Counted from the first letter of the stretch, positions 29,842 through 39,140 are shown. The stretch: DNA of 64,000 bases from an uncultured Pelagibacteraceae bacterium (GCA_902564265.1 CACFAI010000001.1:1-64000), one strand, 5' to 3'. A program made the numbers and translations. The notes: a model not told the origin generated them from the sequence alone.

Positions 29842-31044
29842 ATGTTAAAAAATTTAAGTATTAAAGTAATTATTTTTGGATTTATTTTTACATTTTTTTC
29901 AAGCTTTGGACAGAGTTTTTTTCTAGGATTGTTCAACGAAAGTATAAGAAATGAATTAAATATCACTCATGGACAATTTGGCTCAATTTATGCATCAGCA
30001 ACTTTACTGAGCAGTATAATTCTAATTTGGGTTGGAAAAAAAATTGATGACTTTGATGTTTTAAAATTTTCTTTTTTTGTTATTTCATTACTTGCAATTT
30101 CAACTTTTACCTTTTCGAAAATTAATTCAGTAGTATTTCTTTTTGTTGCAATATTACTTATGAGGTTTTCTGGTCAAGGAATGATGTCTCACACCGCTTC
30201 TACAACAATATCTAGATACTTCACTAACACTAGAGGCAAAGCTCTTAGCACTGGGTGGTTTGGTTTATCCGCTGCAGAATTTTTAATGCCTGTTACAATT
30301 ATTTATGCTCTTATGATAATGGATTGGAGAAATATATGGATTATCATTTCAGTCTCCATAATTTTGTTTCTTCCATTAATCTCTTACTTCTTAGTTAAAG
30401 ATGTCAAACTTTCATCGAGAGAGGATGATAATGAAGTAATCAAAGAAAATATAAAACAATGGAAAAGATCTGAAGTTATTAAAGATTATAGATTTATTAT
30501 TATCGCATTAAACATGCTAGCAATGCCATGGATTGCTACAGGTATATTTGTTTATCAGTCATTTATTTTATCTGCAAAAAATTGGGGAGAATATACTATT
30601 GCCCAATCATTTATGGTTTATTCAATAGCATCAGTGTTAACTCTATTTGTAGCTGGATATTTGATTGATAAATTTACAAGTAGAAAACTACTTATATATA
30701 TGAATATCCCTTTTTTAATTTCTTTATTAATTTTAATTTACTTTCAATCACCAGTTTCCTCTTTTTTCTTTCTAGGACTTATTGGTGTATCAAATGGATT
30801 TGCTAACGTTTTAGGTTCATCAACATGGGCTGAATTATATGGAGTTAAATTTATAGGATCTATTAAAGCGCTTACCACTGCTTTAATGGTATTTTCAACA
30901 GCATTTGGAACAGCTTTTTTTGGATTAATGATAGACTCTGATTTTTCGATAGAACATATATCCATGATTTCTGGAGGCTATATTTTAATTTCCTTAATTT
31001 TGCTATTTTTAATTAAGAACAAACTCAATCCAACTATTTTATAA
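29842..31044 (+). CDS. Major facilitator superfamily transporter
   Basis: A 400-residue integral membrane protein with about twelve hydrophobic segments in two halves and a central charged loop (residues about 185-215, KDVKLSSREDDNEVIKENIKQWK). WVGKKIDDFD fits the MFS loop 2-3 motif, and GLSAAEFLMPV lies in the first half. It probably exports or imports a small organic compound; the substrate cannot be deduced. It is divergent from the hydroxyacid dehydrogenase gene. Confidence 0.8.
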   Translation: MLKNLSIKVIIFGFIFTFFSSFGQSFFLGLFNESIRNELNITHGQFGSIYASATLLSSIILIWVGKKIDDFDVLKFSFFVISLLAISTFTFSKINSVVFLFVAILLMRFSGQGMMSHTASTTISRYFTNTRGKALSTGWFGLSAAEFLMPVTIIYALMIMDWRNIWIIISVSIILFLPLISYFLVKDVKLSSREDDNEVIKENIKQWKRSEVIKDYRFIIIALNMLAMPWIATGIFVYQSFILSAKNWGEYTIAQSFMVYSIASVLTLFVAGYLIDKFTSRKLLIYMNIPFLISLLILIYFQSPVSSFFFLGLIGVSNGFANVLGSSTWAELYGVKFIGSIKALTTALMVFSTAFGTAFFGLMIDSDFSIEHISMISGGYILISLILLFLIKNKLNPTIL

Positions 31045-31051
31045 AAACACC

Positions 31052-31078
31052 TTGATTTTGTAGACTTCAGAGTATAAA
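31052..31078 (+). promoter_or_regulatory. Candidate rpoZ promoter
   Basis: TTGATT (31052-31057) and TATAAA (31073-31078) lie just before the rpoZ ATG at 31087. The spacer is only 15 bp, shorter than ideal. Transcription would begin within a few bases of the start codon, implying a leaderless or nearly leaderless mRNA. Confidence 0.4.
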
Positions 31079-31086
31079 TACTTCGC

Positions 31087-31614
31087 ATGGCTAGAGTAAC
31101 TGTAGAAGATTGTATCGACAAAGTAGACAGCCCTTATGAATTAGTTTTAGTTGCAAAGGAAAGAGCTACTCAATTAAATTCTGGAATTGAACCTAGTGTG
31201 GAAAAAGATAACGATAAAAACACCGTTGTTGCACTTAGAGAAATTGCAAACGAAAATGTCAAAACAAGTGAGTTGACTGATAGTGCTGTTTACAAACTTA
31301 GAAAACATATCGAACAAGTTGATGATTTAAGTGAGGAAGATGAAGATATAGGAGATGATTTTGAAAACTTATATAAAGGAGAAATCTCAAAAAGTGGAGC
31401 ACCTATTTTACCTTCTAAAAGAGCGAGAAAAGTTCCAGAAAAAATTCAAGTTTCAAAAGAAGATTTAGCTGAATTACAAAACGCAGATGCACCTCAATCA
31501 AATGACGCCCCAGCCGAAGAGGGTGGAGAAGAGGAAAGTAACGAAGTTTCTTTAGATGAAATAGCTGAAAACGATCAGCAGGATGCTGATAATCCAGAGA
31601 ATTCAGAACAATAA
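31087..31614 (+). CDS. rpoZ: RNA polymerase omega subunit with acidic C-terminal extension
   Basis: The omega subunit helps assemble and stabilise RNA polymerase. [30 protein letters not shown] and [12 protein letters not shown] are the standard omega motifs in residues 1-65. Typical omega is 70-130 residues; this one is 175, with a long low-complexity tail rich in Glu, Asp, Ala and Asn ([26 protein letters not shown]). The tail is probably disordered. It is followed 47 nt downstream by cmk. Confidence 0.9.
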   Translation: MARVTVEDCIDKVDSPYELVLVAKERATQLNSGIEPSVEKDNDKNTVVALREIANENVKTSELTDSAVYKLRKHIEQVDDLSEEDEDIGDDFENLYKGEISKSGAPILPSKRARKVPEKIQVSKEDLAELQNADAPQSNDAPAEEGGEEESNEVSLDEIAENDQQDADNPENSEQ

Positions 31615-31661
31615 TATTTCATTCATAATCAAAATAAGTTATTTAATTAAACATAGTTTTA

Positions 31662-32303
31662 ATGAATAAGTCTTTAAGAATTGCATGTGACGGAGAAGCT
31701 GCTAGCGGTAAAAGCACAGGTGCAAAATTAGTCTCAAAAAAATATAAACTTTTTCTTATCAATTCTGGATTATTATACAGATATGCAAGTAAAATTATCA
31801 TTAAGCATAAGCCAAAAAAAATAGTTCCTTTTTTAAAACAGAAATTTAAGAATATCTCTTATAATAAAATAAAAAAGCAATCCCTTCACTCACAGGAAAT
31901 TAGTAATCATGTTGGTTATTTGGCCAAAAATAAAGACGTAAGAGAAATAATGAAAAAATTTCAAAAAAAAATTATCCAAAAAAATAAAAGAATATGTGTT
32001 GAGGGAAGGGATATAGCCAGCACTATCCTGAAAAAAAATCCCCGTTATGACATAGCTTTTTATTTTACTTGTAATTTAAATGAAGCTTCCATTAGAAGAT
32101 GGAAAGATTTGAGGAAAAAAGTCCCATTAAAAGAAGTTAAGAAAAGTCTTAGGATTAGAACAAGACTTGATAAAAAAAGAAAACATTCACCATTAAAAAA
32201 AATGAGAGATGCTTTTTTGATTAGAACAGATAAGTTAAATAAAAAAAAAGTATTACTTAAAATGTCTCAGGAGATAGAAAAAATTAATTACAAAATTCTT
32301 TAA
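31662..32303 (+). CDS. cmk: Cytidylate kinase
   Basis: Phosphorylates CMP and dCMP for nucleotide synthesis. The 213-residue protein has the P-loop CDGEAASGKSTGAKL, the CMP-binding LINSGLLYRYAS, and CVEGRDIASTILKK, all typical of Cmk. The sequence is extremely lysine-rich, and the closing segment around the lid (RWKDLRKKVPLKEV) is conserved. It overlaps the convergent CoA-transferase gene by 20 nt. Confidence 0.88.
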   Translation: MNKSLRIACDGEAASGKSTGAKLVSKKYKLFLINSGLLYRYASKIIIKHKPKKIVPFLKQKFKNISYNKIKKQSLHSQEISNHVGYLAKNKDVREIMKKFQKKIIQKNKRICVEGRDIASTILKKNPRYDIAFYFTCNLNEASIRRWKDLRKKVPLKEVKKSLRIRTRLDKKRKHSPLKKMRDAFLIRTDKLNKKKVLLKMSQEIEKINYKIL

Positions 32304-33429
32304 TAATTTTTTCTCTATGTTCATCTAAATCTGGAATATCACCTCTTTTTTCATCATCTTTATAATTAGACATTTTTATTGGGTTACCAGCAGTTTTAAA
32401 TTCACCAATTTTTTTATGATATGAATTTACAATCATATTTCTTGCTTTGATTTGAGGATTTTCAACAGCTTGTTTTATATTAAAGATTGGACCACAAGGA
32501 ATTTTTTCTTTTTCCATCAATGAGACCCAGTCACTTGTATCTTTAATTAAAAGCTCTTTTTCTAAGATTTTTTTTAGTTCATCCATATTTTGAGCTCTAG
32601 ATGAATTTGTTTTAAATTTTTCATCTTTTAAAACATTATTTATATTTAAAACTTGGCAGAGTTTTTCGAAAAGTTTGTCGTTACCCGCTGCTATTATAAT
32701 ATGACTGTCTTTTGTTTTAAAAGCTTCAAAAGGTGCTATTGATGGATGACGTGATCCCATTGGTTTAGGTATTTCATTCTTTGCCAAGTATCTTGCAATT
32801 GCATTTTCCAAAATTGCAATTTGACAATCAAGCATCGAAACGTCGATATAAGTTCCTTTTCCTGTTTTTTTTCTGTCGTAAAGTGCTGCATTAACACCTA
32901 TCGCTGTGAACAAACCAGCAGTAATATCACCAATTGATGTTCCAACTCTTGTTGGCTCAGAATTTGGTTGACCTGTTACACTCATTAATCCACCCATTCC
33001 TTGAACAACCATATCGTATGCAGGCAGTTCTCTTAATGGACCTGTTTGACCAAAACCTGATGCAGAAGCATAAATTAATTTTGGATATTTTTTACATAAA
33101 TCCTTCCAACCAAATCCCCATTTCTCTAATGTTCCAGGTTTAAAATTTTCAACAAGCACATCAGCTTTTTTAAGTATTTGTTCAAAAATTTTTTTATCTT
33201 CTGAATTTTTTAAATTTAAAGCTATACTTTCTTTTCCTCGATTAAGGGACATAAAGTATGCTGACTGATCATCAATAAAAGGTCCAAATTTTCTAGAGTC
33301 ATCTCCAGTTTTAGGTGCTTCAACTTTAATTACCCTTGCACCCAAATCTGATAAAATCATTGTACAATATGGACCAACCAGCACTCTAGTTAAGTCTAAA
33401 ACTAATATATCTTTTAAGGGTCCGTTCAT
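32284..33429 (-). CDS. CaiB/BaiF family CoA-transferase (class III)
   Basis: A 381-residue class III CoA-transferase. It starts with GPLKDILVLDLTRVLVGPYCTMILSDLGA and continues with VIKVEAPKTGDDSR and LNRGKESIALNLKN, all family signatures. The conserved aspartate nucleophile fits QGMGGLMSVTG...GDITAGLFTAIG. It transfers CoA between carboxylic acids. Being divergent from a TRAP transporter for carboxylate-like substrates, it may activate the imported compound, but the acid is unknown. Confidence 0.85.
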   Translation of the reverse strand: MNGPLKDILVLDLTRVLVGPYCTMILSDLGARVIKVEAPKTGDDSRKFGPFIDDQSAYFMSLNRGKESIALNLKNSEDKKIFEQILKKADVLVENFKPGTLEKWGFGWKDLCKKYPKLIYASASGFGQTGPLRELPAYDMVVQGMGGLMSVTGQPNSEPTRVGTSIGDITAGLFTAIGVNAALYDRKKTGKGTYIDVSMLDCQIAILENAIARYLAKNEIPKPMGSRHPSIAPFEAFKTKDSHIIIAAGNDKLFEKLCQVLNINNVLKDEKFKTNSSRAQNMDELKKILEKELLIKDTSDWVSLMEKEKIPCGPIFNIKQAVENPQIKARNMIVNSYHKKIGEFKTAGNPIKMSNYKDDEKRGDIPDLDEHREKIIKEFCN

Positions 33430-33461
33430 AATTAATAGCGCTAATTGTATTTTAAAGCATA

Positions 33462-33490
33462 TTGACTCTTATCAAGAAGTTACATTTAAT
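33462..33490 (+). promoter_or_regulatory. Sigma-70 promoter for the TRAP transporter operon
   Basis: TTGACT (33462-33467), a 17-bp spacer and TTTAAT (33485-33490) lie 33 bp before the dctP start. Upstream, around 33437-33444, the 8-bp palindrome TAGCGCTA sits in the divergent region shared with the CoA-transferase gene and could be an operator. AGAGAGGAAA before the ATG is a good ribosome binding site. Confidence 0.5.
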
Positions 33491-33523
33491 ACACCAATAA
33501 AATAATAATAGAGAGGAAAAATA

Positions 33524-34534
33524 ATGTTCAAAAAAATATCTTTATATTTTCTTTCATTAGTTTTCGTAACCACAACTATTGGATCAGCTTTTGCAGTAAC
33601 TTTAAAAGCTAGTCACCAATGGCCAGGTACGCCAAGAGCCGATGGATCTTACGACGTAAGACATGAAATGGTTCAAATTATTGCTGATGAAATGAAAAAA
33701 GCAAACGTAGGTGTAGACATAAGAGTTTATCCTGCAAAATCACTTTACAAACCAAAGGAACAATGGAAGCCGATGACAACTGGTCAGTTGGATATTTCAG
33801 CTTTCCCATTAGCATATGCTGCTAAGTTTCACCCAGAGTTTGACATTACTTTGATGCCTGGAATGGTAAAAAACCACAAACATGCTTTAAGAGTAAACAA
33901 ATCTCCGATGATGGATGAAATTAGAAAAATCATGGATGATGCTGGAGTAATAGTATTATCTGATGCATGGTTAGCAGGTGGATTTGCTTCAAAAACTAAA
34001 TGTATTAGAAACCCATCAGACGCTCAAGGTCAGGTTATGAGAGCAGCTGGAAAAGCATTTAACCAAATGTTAGCAGCAGCTGGTGCTGGTATTCAAAAAA
34101 TGCCGTCATCTGAAATTTATACTGGTCTTCAGACTGGAGTACTAACTGGTGCAAATACAAGTTCAGGAAGTTTTGTAAGTTACAAAATTTATGAACAAGT
34201 AAAATGTGCAACACCTCCAGGAAAATTTGGTTTATGGTTTATGTATGAGCCAATTTTAATGTCTAAGAAGAACTTCAACGCTTTAAATGAAAAACAACAA
34301 AAAGCATTGATGAAAGCTGGAAAAAAAGCTGAGAAGTATATGACTAAACAAGCAGCAGGCTTAGATAAGACTTTTGAAAAAGCTTACAAAGAAGCTGGTG
34401 TTGAACTAGCATATATGGATCAAGATGATTTCAACGCATGGTTAGAAATAGCTAAGAAATCTTCTTACAAAAATTTTGCAGATAAAGTACCAGGCGGTCA
34501 AAAACTGATCGATATGGCTTTAGCTGTTAAGTAA
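33524..34534 (+). CDS. dctP: TRAP transporter substrate-binding protein
   Basis: Periplasmic DctP-family binding protein of 336 residues with a signal peptide (MFKKISLYFLSLVFVTTTIGSAFA, cleavage near 24). LKASHQWPGTP opens the mature protein, and DAQGQVMRAAGKAFNQML contains the arginine that usually binds a substrate carboxylate. It is followed by a strong terminator and then the two membrane subunits, so it is probably made in excess. The substrate is unknown; the divergent CoA-transferase suggests an organic acid. Confidence 0.92.
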   Translation: MFKKISLYFLSLVFVTTTIGSAFAVTLKASHQWPGTPRADGSYDVRHEMVQIIADEMKKANVGVDIRVYPAKSLYKPKEQWKPMTTGQLDISAFPLAYAAKFHPEFDITLMPGMVKNHKHALRVNKSPMMDEIRKIMDDAGVIVLSDAWLAGGFASKTKCIRNPSDAQGQVMRAAGKAFNQMLAAAGAGIQKMPSSEIYTGLQTGVLTGANTSSGSFVSYKIYEQVKCATPPGKFGLWFMYEPILMSKKNFNALNEKQQKALMKAGKKAEKYMTKQAAGLDKTFEKAYKEAGVELAYMDQDDFNAWLEIAKKSSYKNFADKVPGGQKLIDMALAVK

Positions 34535-34548
34535 AATAATATATAAAG

Positions 34549-34583
34549 AACCCCTACTATGAAAATAAGTAGGGGTTTTTTTT
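34549..34583 (+). terminator. Intrinsic terminator between dctP and dctQ
   Basis: AACCCCTACT (34549-34558) pairs perfectly with AGTAGGGGTT (34568-34577) around a 9-nt loop and is followed by a T-run reaching to the base before the dctQ ATG (34584). The AGGGG in the 3' arm is also the only Shine-Dalgarno-like sequence for dctQ, so the hairpin could control both transcription and translation. Confidence 0.88.
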
Positions 34584-35078
34584 ATGAAATCTAAATACCT
34601 TAAATTTTGCGATATAATTTCCAAAGCTTGTGGAGCTTTTGCAGTAATAGCACTAGCATTAGCAATATTAATAATAGTCGAACTAGTATTTGAAAGATAT
34701 TTTTTTCAAAGAGCAATAACTTGGCAAAATGAATTAGTGACAATGCTTCTTGTAGCATCTACATTCATTGGAAGCGCATACGTTTTAAGTGAAAAAGCTC
34801 ATGTAAGCATGGAATGGGTTTATGATTTTTTATCCAAAAAAAATATTATTAGATTAAAAATATTCACATCATTTTTAAGTTTATTATTTTTTATTTTATT
34901 GTTCTATTTTGGTTATTTGATAACTGCAGAAGCGTTTATCAAAAATTACACCACTGGAAGCATATGGGATCCACCACTTTGGATACCTTACTCATCAATG
35001 TTAATTGGGGCAATTTTAATGATACTTCAATACATCGCTGAAATAATTAAGTTATTAGATGAGGGGGATTTAGATTAA
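34584..35078 (+). CDS. dctQ: TRAP transporter small permease subunit
   Basis: A 164-residue inner-membrane protein with four hydrophobic segments, the normal DctQ topology. ITWQNELVTMLLVASTFIGSAYVLSEKAHVSMEWVYDFL is the family signature region. It pairs with the large subunit, whose start overlaps its stop by 1 nt. Its start codon lies directly at the end of the terminator T-run, so its expression depends on read-through from dctP. Confidence 0.9.
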   Translation: MKSKYLKFCDIISKACGAFAVIALALAILIIVELVFERYFFQRAITWQNELVTMLLVASTFIGSAYVLSEKAHVSMEWVYDFLSKKNIIRLKIFTSFLSLLFFILLFYFGYLITAEAFIKNYTTGSIWDPPLWIPYSSMLIGAILMILQYIAEIIKLLDEGDLD

Positions 35079-36409
35079 TGGATCCTTTAATAATAGCATT
35101 AATAGTTGCCGTATTTACCTTAATTGTTTTATTTTCGGGAATACCAATCGCATTTGGATTAAGTTTTGTTTCAGTTGTACTTCTAGTTTCATTTGAAGGC
35201 TTTCAAATGCTTGATGTCTTTGCTGAAACTTTTTACGCAGGTTTAAATTCTTTTGTATTACTTTCAATACCAATGTTTATTCTCATGGGAATGGCCGTTG
35301 CAAACTCACCAGCAGGAAAAGATTTGTATACTGGACTTGATAGATGGCTTTGGAGAGTACCAGGTGGATTAGTTATTTCAAATATTGGAGCATGTTCAAT
35401 CTTTGCTGCTTTAAGTGGATCAAGTCCCGCAACATGTGCAGCAATAGGAACAATGGGAATTCCAGAAATGAGACAAAGGGGATATTCTGATCAAATTGCT
35501 ACAGGAACAATTGCAGCTGGTGGAACTTTAGGAGTTCTAATTCCTCCAAGCATCGTTTTAATTGTTTACGGTATGGCTACTGGAACTTCAATTGGAAGAT
35601 TATTTTTATGCGGTTTGATACCCGGTTTTATGTTGGCTGGATTATTTGCTCTTTGGGCATTAATTCACAGTTACTTTATTGATAAAGATTCAGCTAAAGC
35701 TTTAAGACAAAGAACACCACCGACATTAAAAGAAAAGCTAGAAGTTCTTCCAAGAGTACTACCTTTTTTACTTATTATTGCTGGAGTTTTATATGTTTTA
35801 TATGGAGGAGTTGCTACTCCATCGGAAGCATCTGGAGTAGGGGCTTTCTTAGTCTTTCTTCTTATTGCTGTTGTTTATAAAATTTATCAGCCAAAAAGAA
35901 TATGGAACATTATTAAAGTATCAATGAAAGAGAGTGTGATGATAATGTTTATTATTGCTGCGTCATACTTTTTTTCATTCACATTATCACAGTTATATGT
36001 AACCCAGTCTCTAGCTCAAAGCATGATAGAGATAAGTGCTAATAAGTGGGTAATATTTTTCTTAATAAATATCTTTTTACTTGTTGCTGGCTTTTTTTTA
36101 CCTCCAGTGGCTGTGATAGTAATGACTTCAGCTATACTATTGCCAGTAATAACAACTTTGGGATTTGACCCTTATTGGTTCGCAATAGTTTTTACAATAA
36201 ATATGGAAATTGGCTTAATTACACCTCCGGTAGGACTTAACCTATATATTATAAAAGGTATAACACCCGATGTAAGCTTATCTAAAATTTTAAGGGGATC
36301 TATACCATTTATGTTTATGATGGTTTTAGCAATTATAATTTTATGTATTTTTCCTGAAATTGTAACTTGGTTACCTGACAAATTAATGGGCAAACCTCTT
36401 GGATACTAA
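35078..36409 (+). CDS. dctM: TRAP transporter large permease subunit
   Basis: A 443-residue, roughly twelve-helix membrane protein that forms the sodium-coupled transport channel. IALIVAVFTLIVLFSGIPIAFGLSF, IPMFILMGMAVANSPAG and SGSSPATCAAIGTMGIPEMRQRGY are characteristic of DctM, as is the GTLGVLIPPSIVLIVYG re-entrant region and its second-half counterpart NMEIGLITPPVGLNLYI. It overlaps dusA by 11 nt. Confidence 0.93.
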   Translation: MDPLIIALIVAVFTLIVLFSGIPIAFGLSFVSVVLLVSFEGFQMLDVFAETFYAGLNSFVLLSIPMFILMGMAVANSPAGKDLYTGLDRWLWRVPGGLVISNIGACSIFAALSGSSPATCAAIGTMGIPEMRQRGYSDQIATGTIAAGGTLGVLIPPSIVLIVYGMATGTSIGRLFLCGLIPGFMLAGLFALWALIHSYFIDKDSAKALRQRTPPTLKEKLEVLPRVLPFLLIIAGVLYVLYGGVATPSEASGVGAFLVFLLIAVVYKIYQPKRIWNIIKVSMKESVMIMFIIAASYFFSFTLSQLYVTQSLAQSMIEISANKWVIFFLINIFLLVAGFFLPPVAVIVMTSAILLPVITTLGFDPYWFAIVFTINMEIGLITPPVGLNLYIIKGITPDVSLSKILRGSIPFMFMMVLAIIILCIFPEIVTWLPDKLMGKPLGY

Positions 36410-37406
36410 TAAAAAAAATATAAATAGAAAAATATCAGTAGCACCGATGATGGACTGTACCGATAGACACGACCGTTATTTCTTAAGATTGATCAGTAAA
36501 AATGTGATGCTTTATTCAGAAATGGTGGCAACGAAATCAGCAATTCATGGGGATAGAAAAAAAATACTTGGTTTTAGAGAGGAAGAAAAACCTGTTGCTC
36601 TTCAAGTAGGAGGTTCAGATAAAAGTGAATTAGCGGAGGTTGCTAAACTAGCTGAACAATTTGGCTATGATGAAATTAATATTAATTTGGGTTGTCCGAG
36701 TAAAAAAGTACAAAAAAATTCATTTGGTGCGTGTTTGATGAAAGAACCCGATTTAGTTGCAGAGTGCATCAATAACATGGTCAATTCATGCAAAATACCT
36801 GTTACAGCCAAAACTAGGATAGGGGTTGATGAAATTGAGGACTTTGAATATCTAAATAATTTCATTTACAAAATAAAACAATCAGGATGTAAAACAGTTA
36901 TACTTCATGCAAGAAAGGCTCTGTTAAAGGGTCTTACTCCTAAGCAAAATCTAAATATACCAAAACTTAATTACAAAATGGTTTACGAAATTAAGAAAGC
37001 AAACCCAGAGCTTGAGATAATAATCAATGGAGGAATCTCACAAACTGATAAAATTAAAAAACATTTAGAACATTGTGATGGTGTGATGATCGGAAGAGCA
37101 ATTTATCAAAATCCCTACTTTTTGACTGACATAGAGAAAGAAATATTTAATACAAATGAAATACCATCAAGAGAACAAATAGCAAAACAAATTATTGCTT
37201 ATTTAGAGGAAGAGGTAAAGCTTGGTACAAAAGTAAATCATATTATGAGACATACAGTTGGACTATACCACGGCCAACCTGGCTCTAAAGATTGGAAAAG
37301 ATATTTGAGTGACAATATGATGGCTAGAGACTCAGATTTTCAAAAAGCAAAACACATAATGACTATTGTGCAAAACAATGAGAAAGCAAATCAATTAAAT
37401 TCCTAA
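36399..37406 (+). CDS. dusA: tRNA-dihydrouridine synthase A
   Basis: FMN-dependent reduction of uridine to dihydrouridine in the tRNA D loop. The 335-residue protein has KISVAPMMDCTDRHDRYFLRLIS at the start, NINLGCPSKKVQKNSFGACLM with the catalytic cysteine, and INGGISQTDKI plus GVMIGRAIYQNP for FMN phosphate binding; these are DusA-type. It overlaps dctM by 11 nt and the next gene by 1 nt, so it is a housekeeping passenger of the TRAP operon. Confidence 0.92.
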   Translation: MDTNKKNINRKISVAPMMDCTDRHDRYFLRLISKNVMLYSEMVATKSAIHGDRKKILGFREEEKPVALQVGGSDKSELAEVAKLAEQFGYDEININLGCPSKKVQKNSFGACLMKEPDLVAECINNMVNSCKIPVTAKTRIGVDEIEDFEYLNNFIYKIKQSGCKTVILHARKALLKGLTPKQNLNIPKLNYKMVYEIKKANPELEIIINGGISQTDKIKKHLEHCDGVMIGRAIYQNPYFLTDIEKEIFNTNEIPSREQIAKQIIAYLEEEVKLGTKVNHIMRHTVGLYHGQPGSKDWKRYLSDNMMARDSDFQKAKHIMTIVQNNEKANQLNS

Positions 37407-38242
37407 TGGAAAATTTAAATATCAATGAAATTTTTTATCTCTTAACTGTTTTAGCTATTGCTGCAGCAGTTGCAGGATTTATGGCTGGTTTACTTGGAGT
37501 AGGTGGGGGCATAATTATGGTTCCCGCTCTTTATTACGCATTTACAGTCTTAGAATTTGACATTGTAACAAGGATGCATTTAGCAGTTGGTACATCTTTA
37601 GCAATAATAATACCAACCTCAATTATATCTACTTTAACTCATAGAGAACATGATGCAGTAGATTTTAAAATGGTAAAATCTTTTGGAATTTTTATTTTAA
37701 TTGGAGTTTTTTTTGGAACTTTCTTAGCAGTTAATTTGAAAACTCCTGCGCTTGTGTTATTTTTTTCTATATTTGCATTTATGGTTGGGCTTTTTTTTAT
37801 TTTTTTGAGAGAAAAATTAGTTGATAATCCAAAACAAATATCAAACTTTATAAAAAATATTTCTGGTATATTAATCGGATTTATTTCTATTCCTTTAGGA
37901 ATTGGAGGCGGATCATTGATGGTTCCTTTCATGAGAACATTTGGTTACGATATTAGAAAATCGATTGGAACAGCTGCAGCAGTAGGTTTCCTTATCGCTG
38001 TTACTGGAACAGTTACAATGATCACTGGTGGAAAAATTATTGATAACGTTAATACACCGTTCAGTTTGGGGTATATAAATTTACTTGGCTTCATTGTGTT
38101 TGTCCCAGTTACTATGATAATGGCTAGGTTAGGTGCAAAAGCAGTCTATAAAATAGATAAAAAAATCCTGAGCAAAATATTTGGAACTTTTTTAATTTTG
38201 GTATCAATTAGATCATTTTTAGAATATCTAAGTATCAATTAA
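37406..38242 (+). CDS. TauE/SafE family membrane transporter, paralogue 1
   Basis: A 278-residue membrane protein with about eight hydrophobic segments in two repeats. AGFMAGLLGVGGGIIMVPALYYAF and the second-half GFISIPLGIGGGSLMVPFMRTFGY are the two family motifs. Proposed roles are export of sulfite, sulfoacetate or related anions. It overlaps dusA by 1 nt and is followed 9 nt later by a second copy of the same family. A link to sulfonate catabolism elsewhere in the window is possible but not shown. Confidence 0.85.
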   Translation: MENLNINEIFYLLTVLAIAAAVAGFMAGLLGVGGGIIMVPALYYAFTVLEFDIVTRMHLAVGTSLAIIIPTSIISTLTHREHDAVDFKMVKSFGIFILIGVFFGTFLAVNLKTPALVLFFSIFAFMVGLFFIFLREKLVDNPKQISNFIKNISGILIGFISIPLGIGGGSLMVPFMRTFGYDIRKSIGTAAAVGFLIAVTGTVTMITGGKIIDNVNTPFSLGYINLLGFIVFVPVTMIMARLGAKAVYKIDKKILSKIFGTFLILVSIRSFLEYLSIN

Positions 38243-38251
38243 ATTAAAATT

Positions 38252-39082
38252 GTGGATCAGATTATTTTCAACGAATACATATTTTTCATTTTATTAATGA
38301 TTGCTGCAGCTATTCCCGTTGGTTTTTTTGCAGGATTATTTGGTATTGGTGGTGGATTAATTTCTGTACCATTTCTTTTCTTTATTTTCGAAACTTTTGG
38401 AATAGATAAAGATTATCTTATGCATCTTACAGTTGGGACTGCATTTACAATAACAATATTAACTTCATTCTCATCAGTATTAGCTCATAGAAAACATGGT
38501 GCTGTTGATTTAGGTATAATAAAAACTTTTGGAACATTTGTTATTTTTGGTGTCGTAACCGGGACTATAATTGCTTCTATGATGAATACTAAATCATTGG
38601 TTCTTTTTTTTTCAATTATGGTCTATTTTTTAGGCGCTTATCTACTTCTTGCAAAAAACAAAAATAAAAAAATTTATCCTTCATTTAATTTGCTGCCTCG
38701 TCTTTCATTTGGATTTATCTCTGGCTTAATTTCAGCTCCAATGGGTATTACTGGAGCTATGATTAATGTCCCTGTTTTAAGATACTTTGGTTACTCGATA
38801 AATAGAGCAATAGGGAGTGCTGCAGCCATTGGATTTATAATTTCACTGTTTGGCGCTATTGGTTTTTTCTTGTCAGGATTATTTAAGAATGTTGATATTC
38901 CCCTCAGCATTGGTTTTGTAAATATCCCTGCCTTTATAATATTCGTCCCTATTACAACAATAATGGCTAGAATTGGGGCTAATACAGTGCACAAACTTGA
39001 GAGGGCAAAAGTTCAAGTTCTTTTTGGAATTTTTTTATACGTAGTTGCTACAATATTTCTTTACAGATATTTTAATATTTAA
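38252..39082 (+). CDS. TauE/SafE family membrane transporter, paralogue 2
   Basis: A 276-residue paralogue of the preceding gene, starting at GTG. It repeats the motifs VGFFAGLFGIGGGLISVPFLFFIF and GFISGLISAPMGITGAMINVPVLRYFGY, but the second half has lost one glycine-rich turn (GITGAMIN instead of GIGGGSLM). The tandem arrangement points to duplication followed by divergence, or to a two-subunit transporter. Substrate unknown. Confidence 0.85.
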   Translation: MDQIIFNEYIFFILLMIAAAIPVGFFAGLFGIGGGLISVPFLFFIFETFGIDKDYLMHLTVGTAFTITILTSFSSVLAHRKHGAVDLGIIKTFGTFVIFGVVTGTIIASMMNTKSLVLFFSIMVYFLGAYLLLAKNKNKKIYPSFNLLPRLSFGFISGLISAPMGITGAMINVPVLRYFGYSINRAIGSAAAIGFIISLFGAIGFFLSGLFKNVDIPLSIGFVNIPAFIIFVPITTIMARIGANTVHKLERAKVQVLFGIFLYVVATIFLYRYFNI

Positions 39083-39140
39083 TGGTGATAATTCAAAAAC
39101 TTATCTTGAACTTAAATATAAATTATTTAAATTTTAATTA

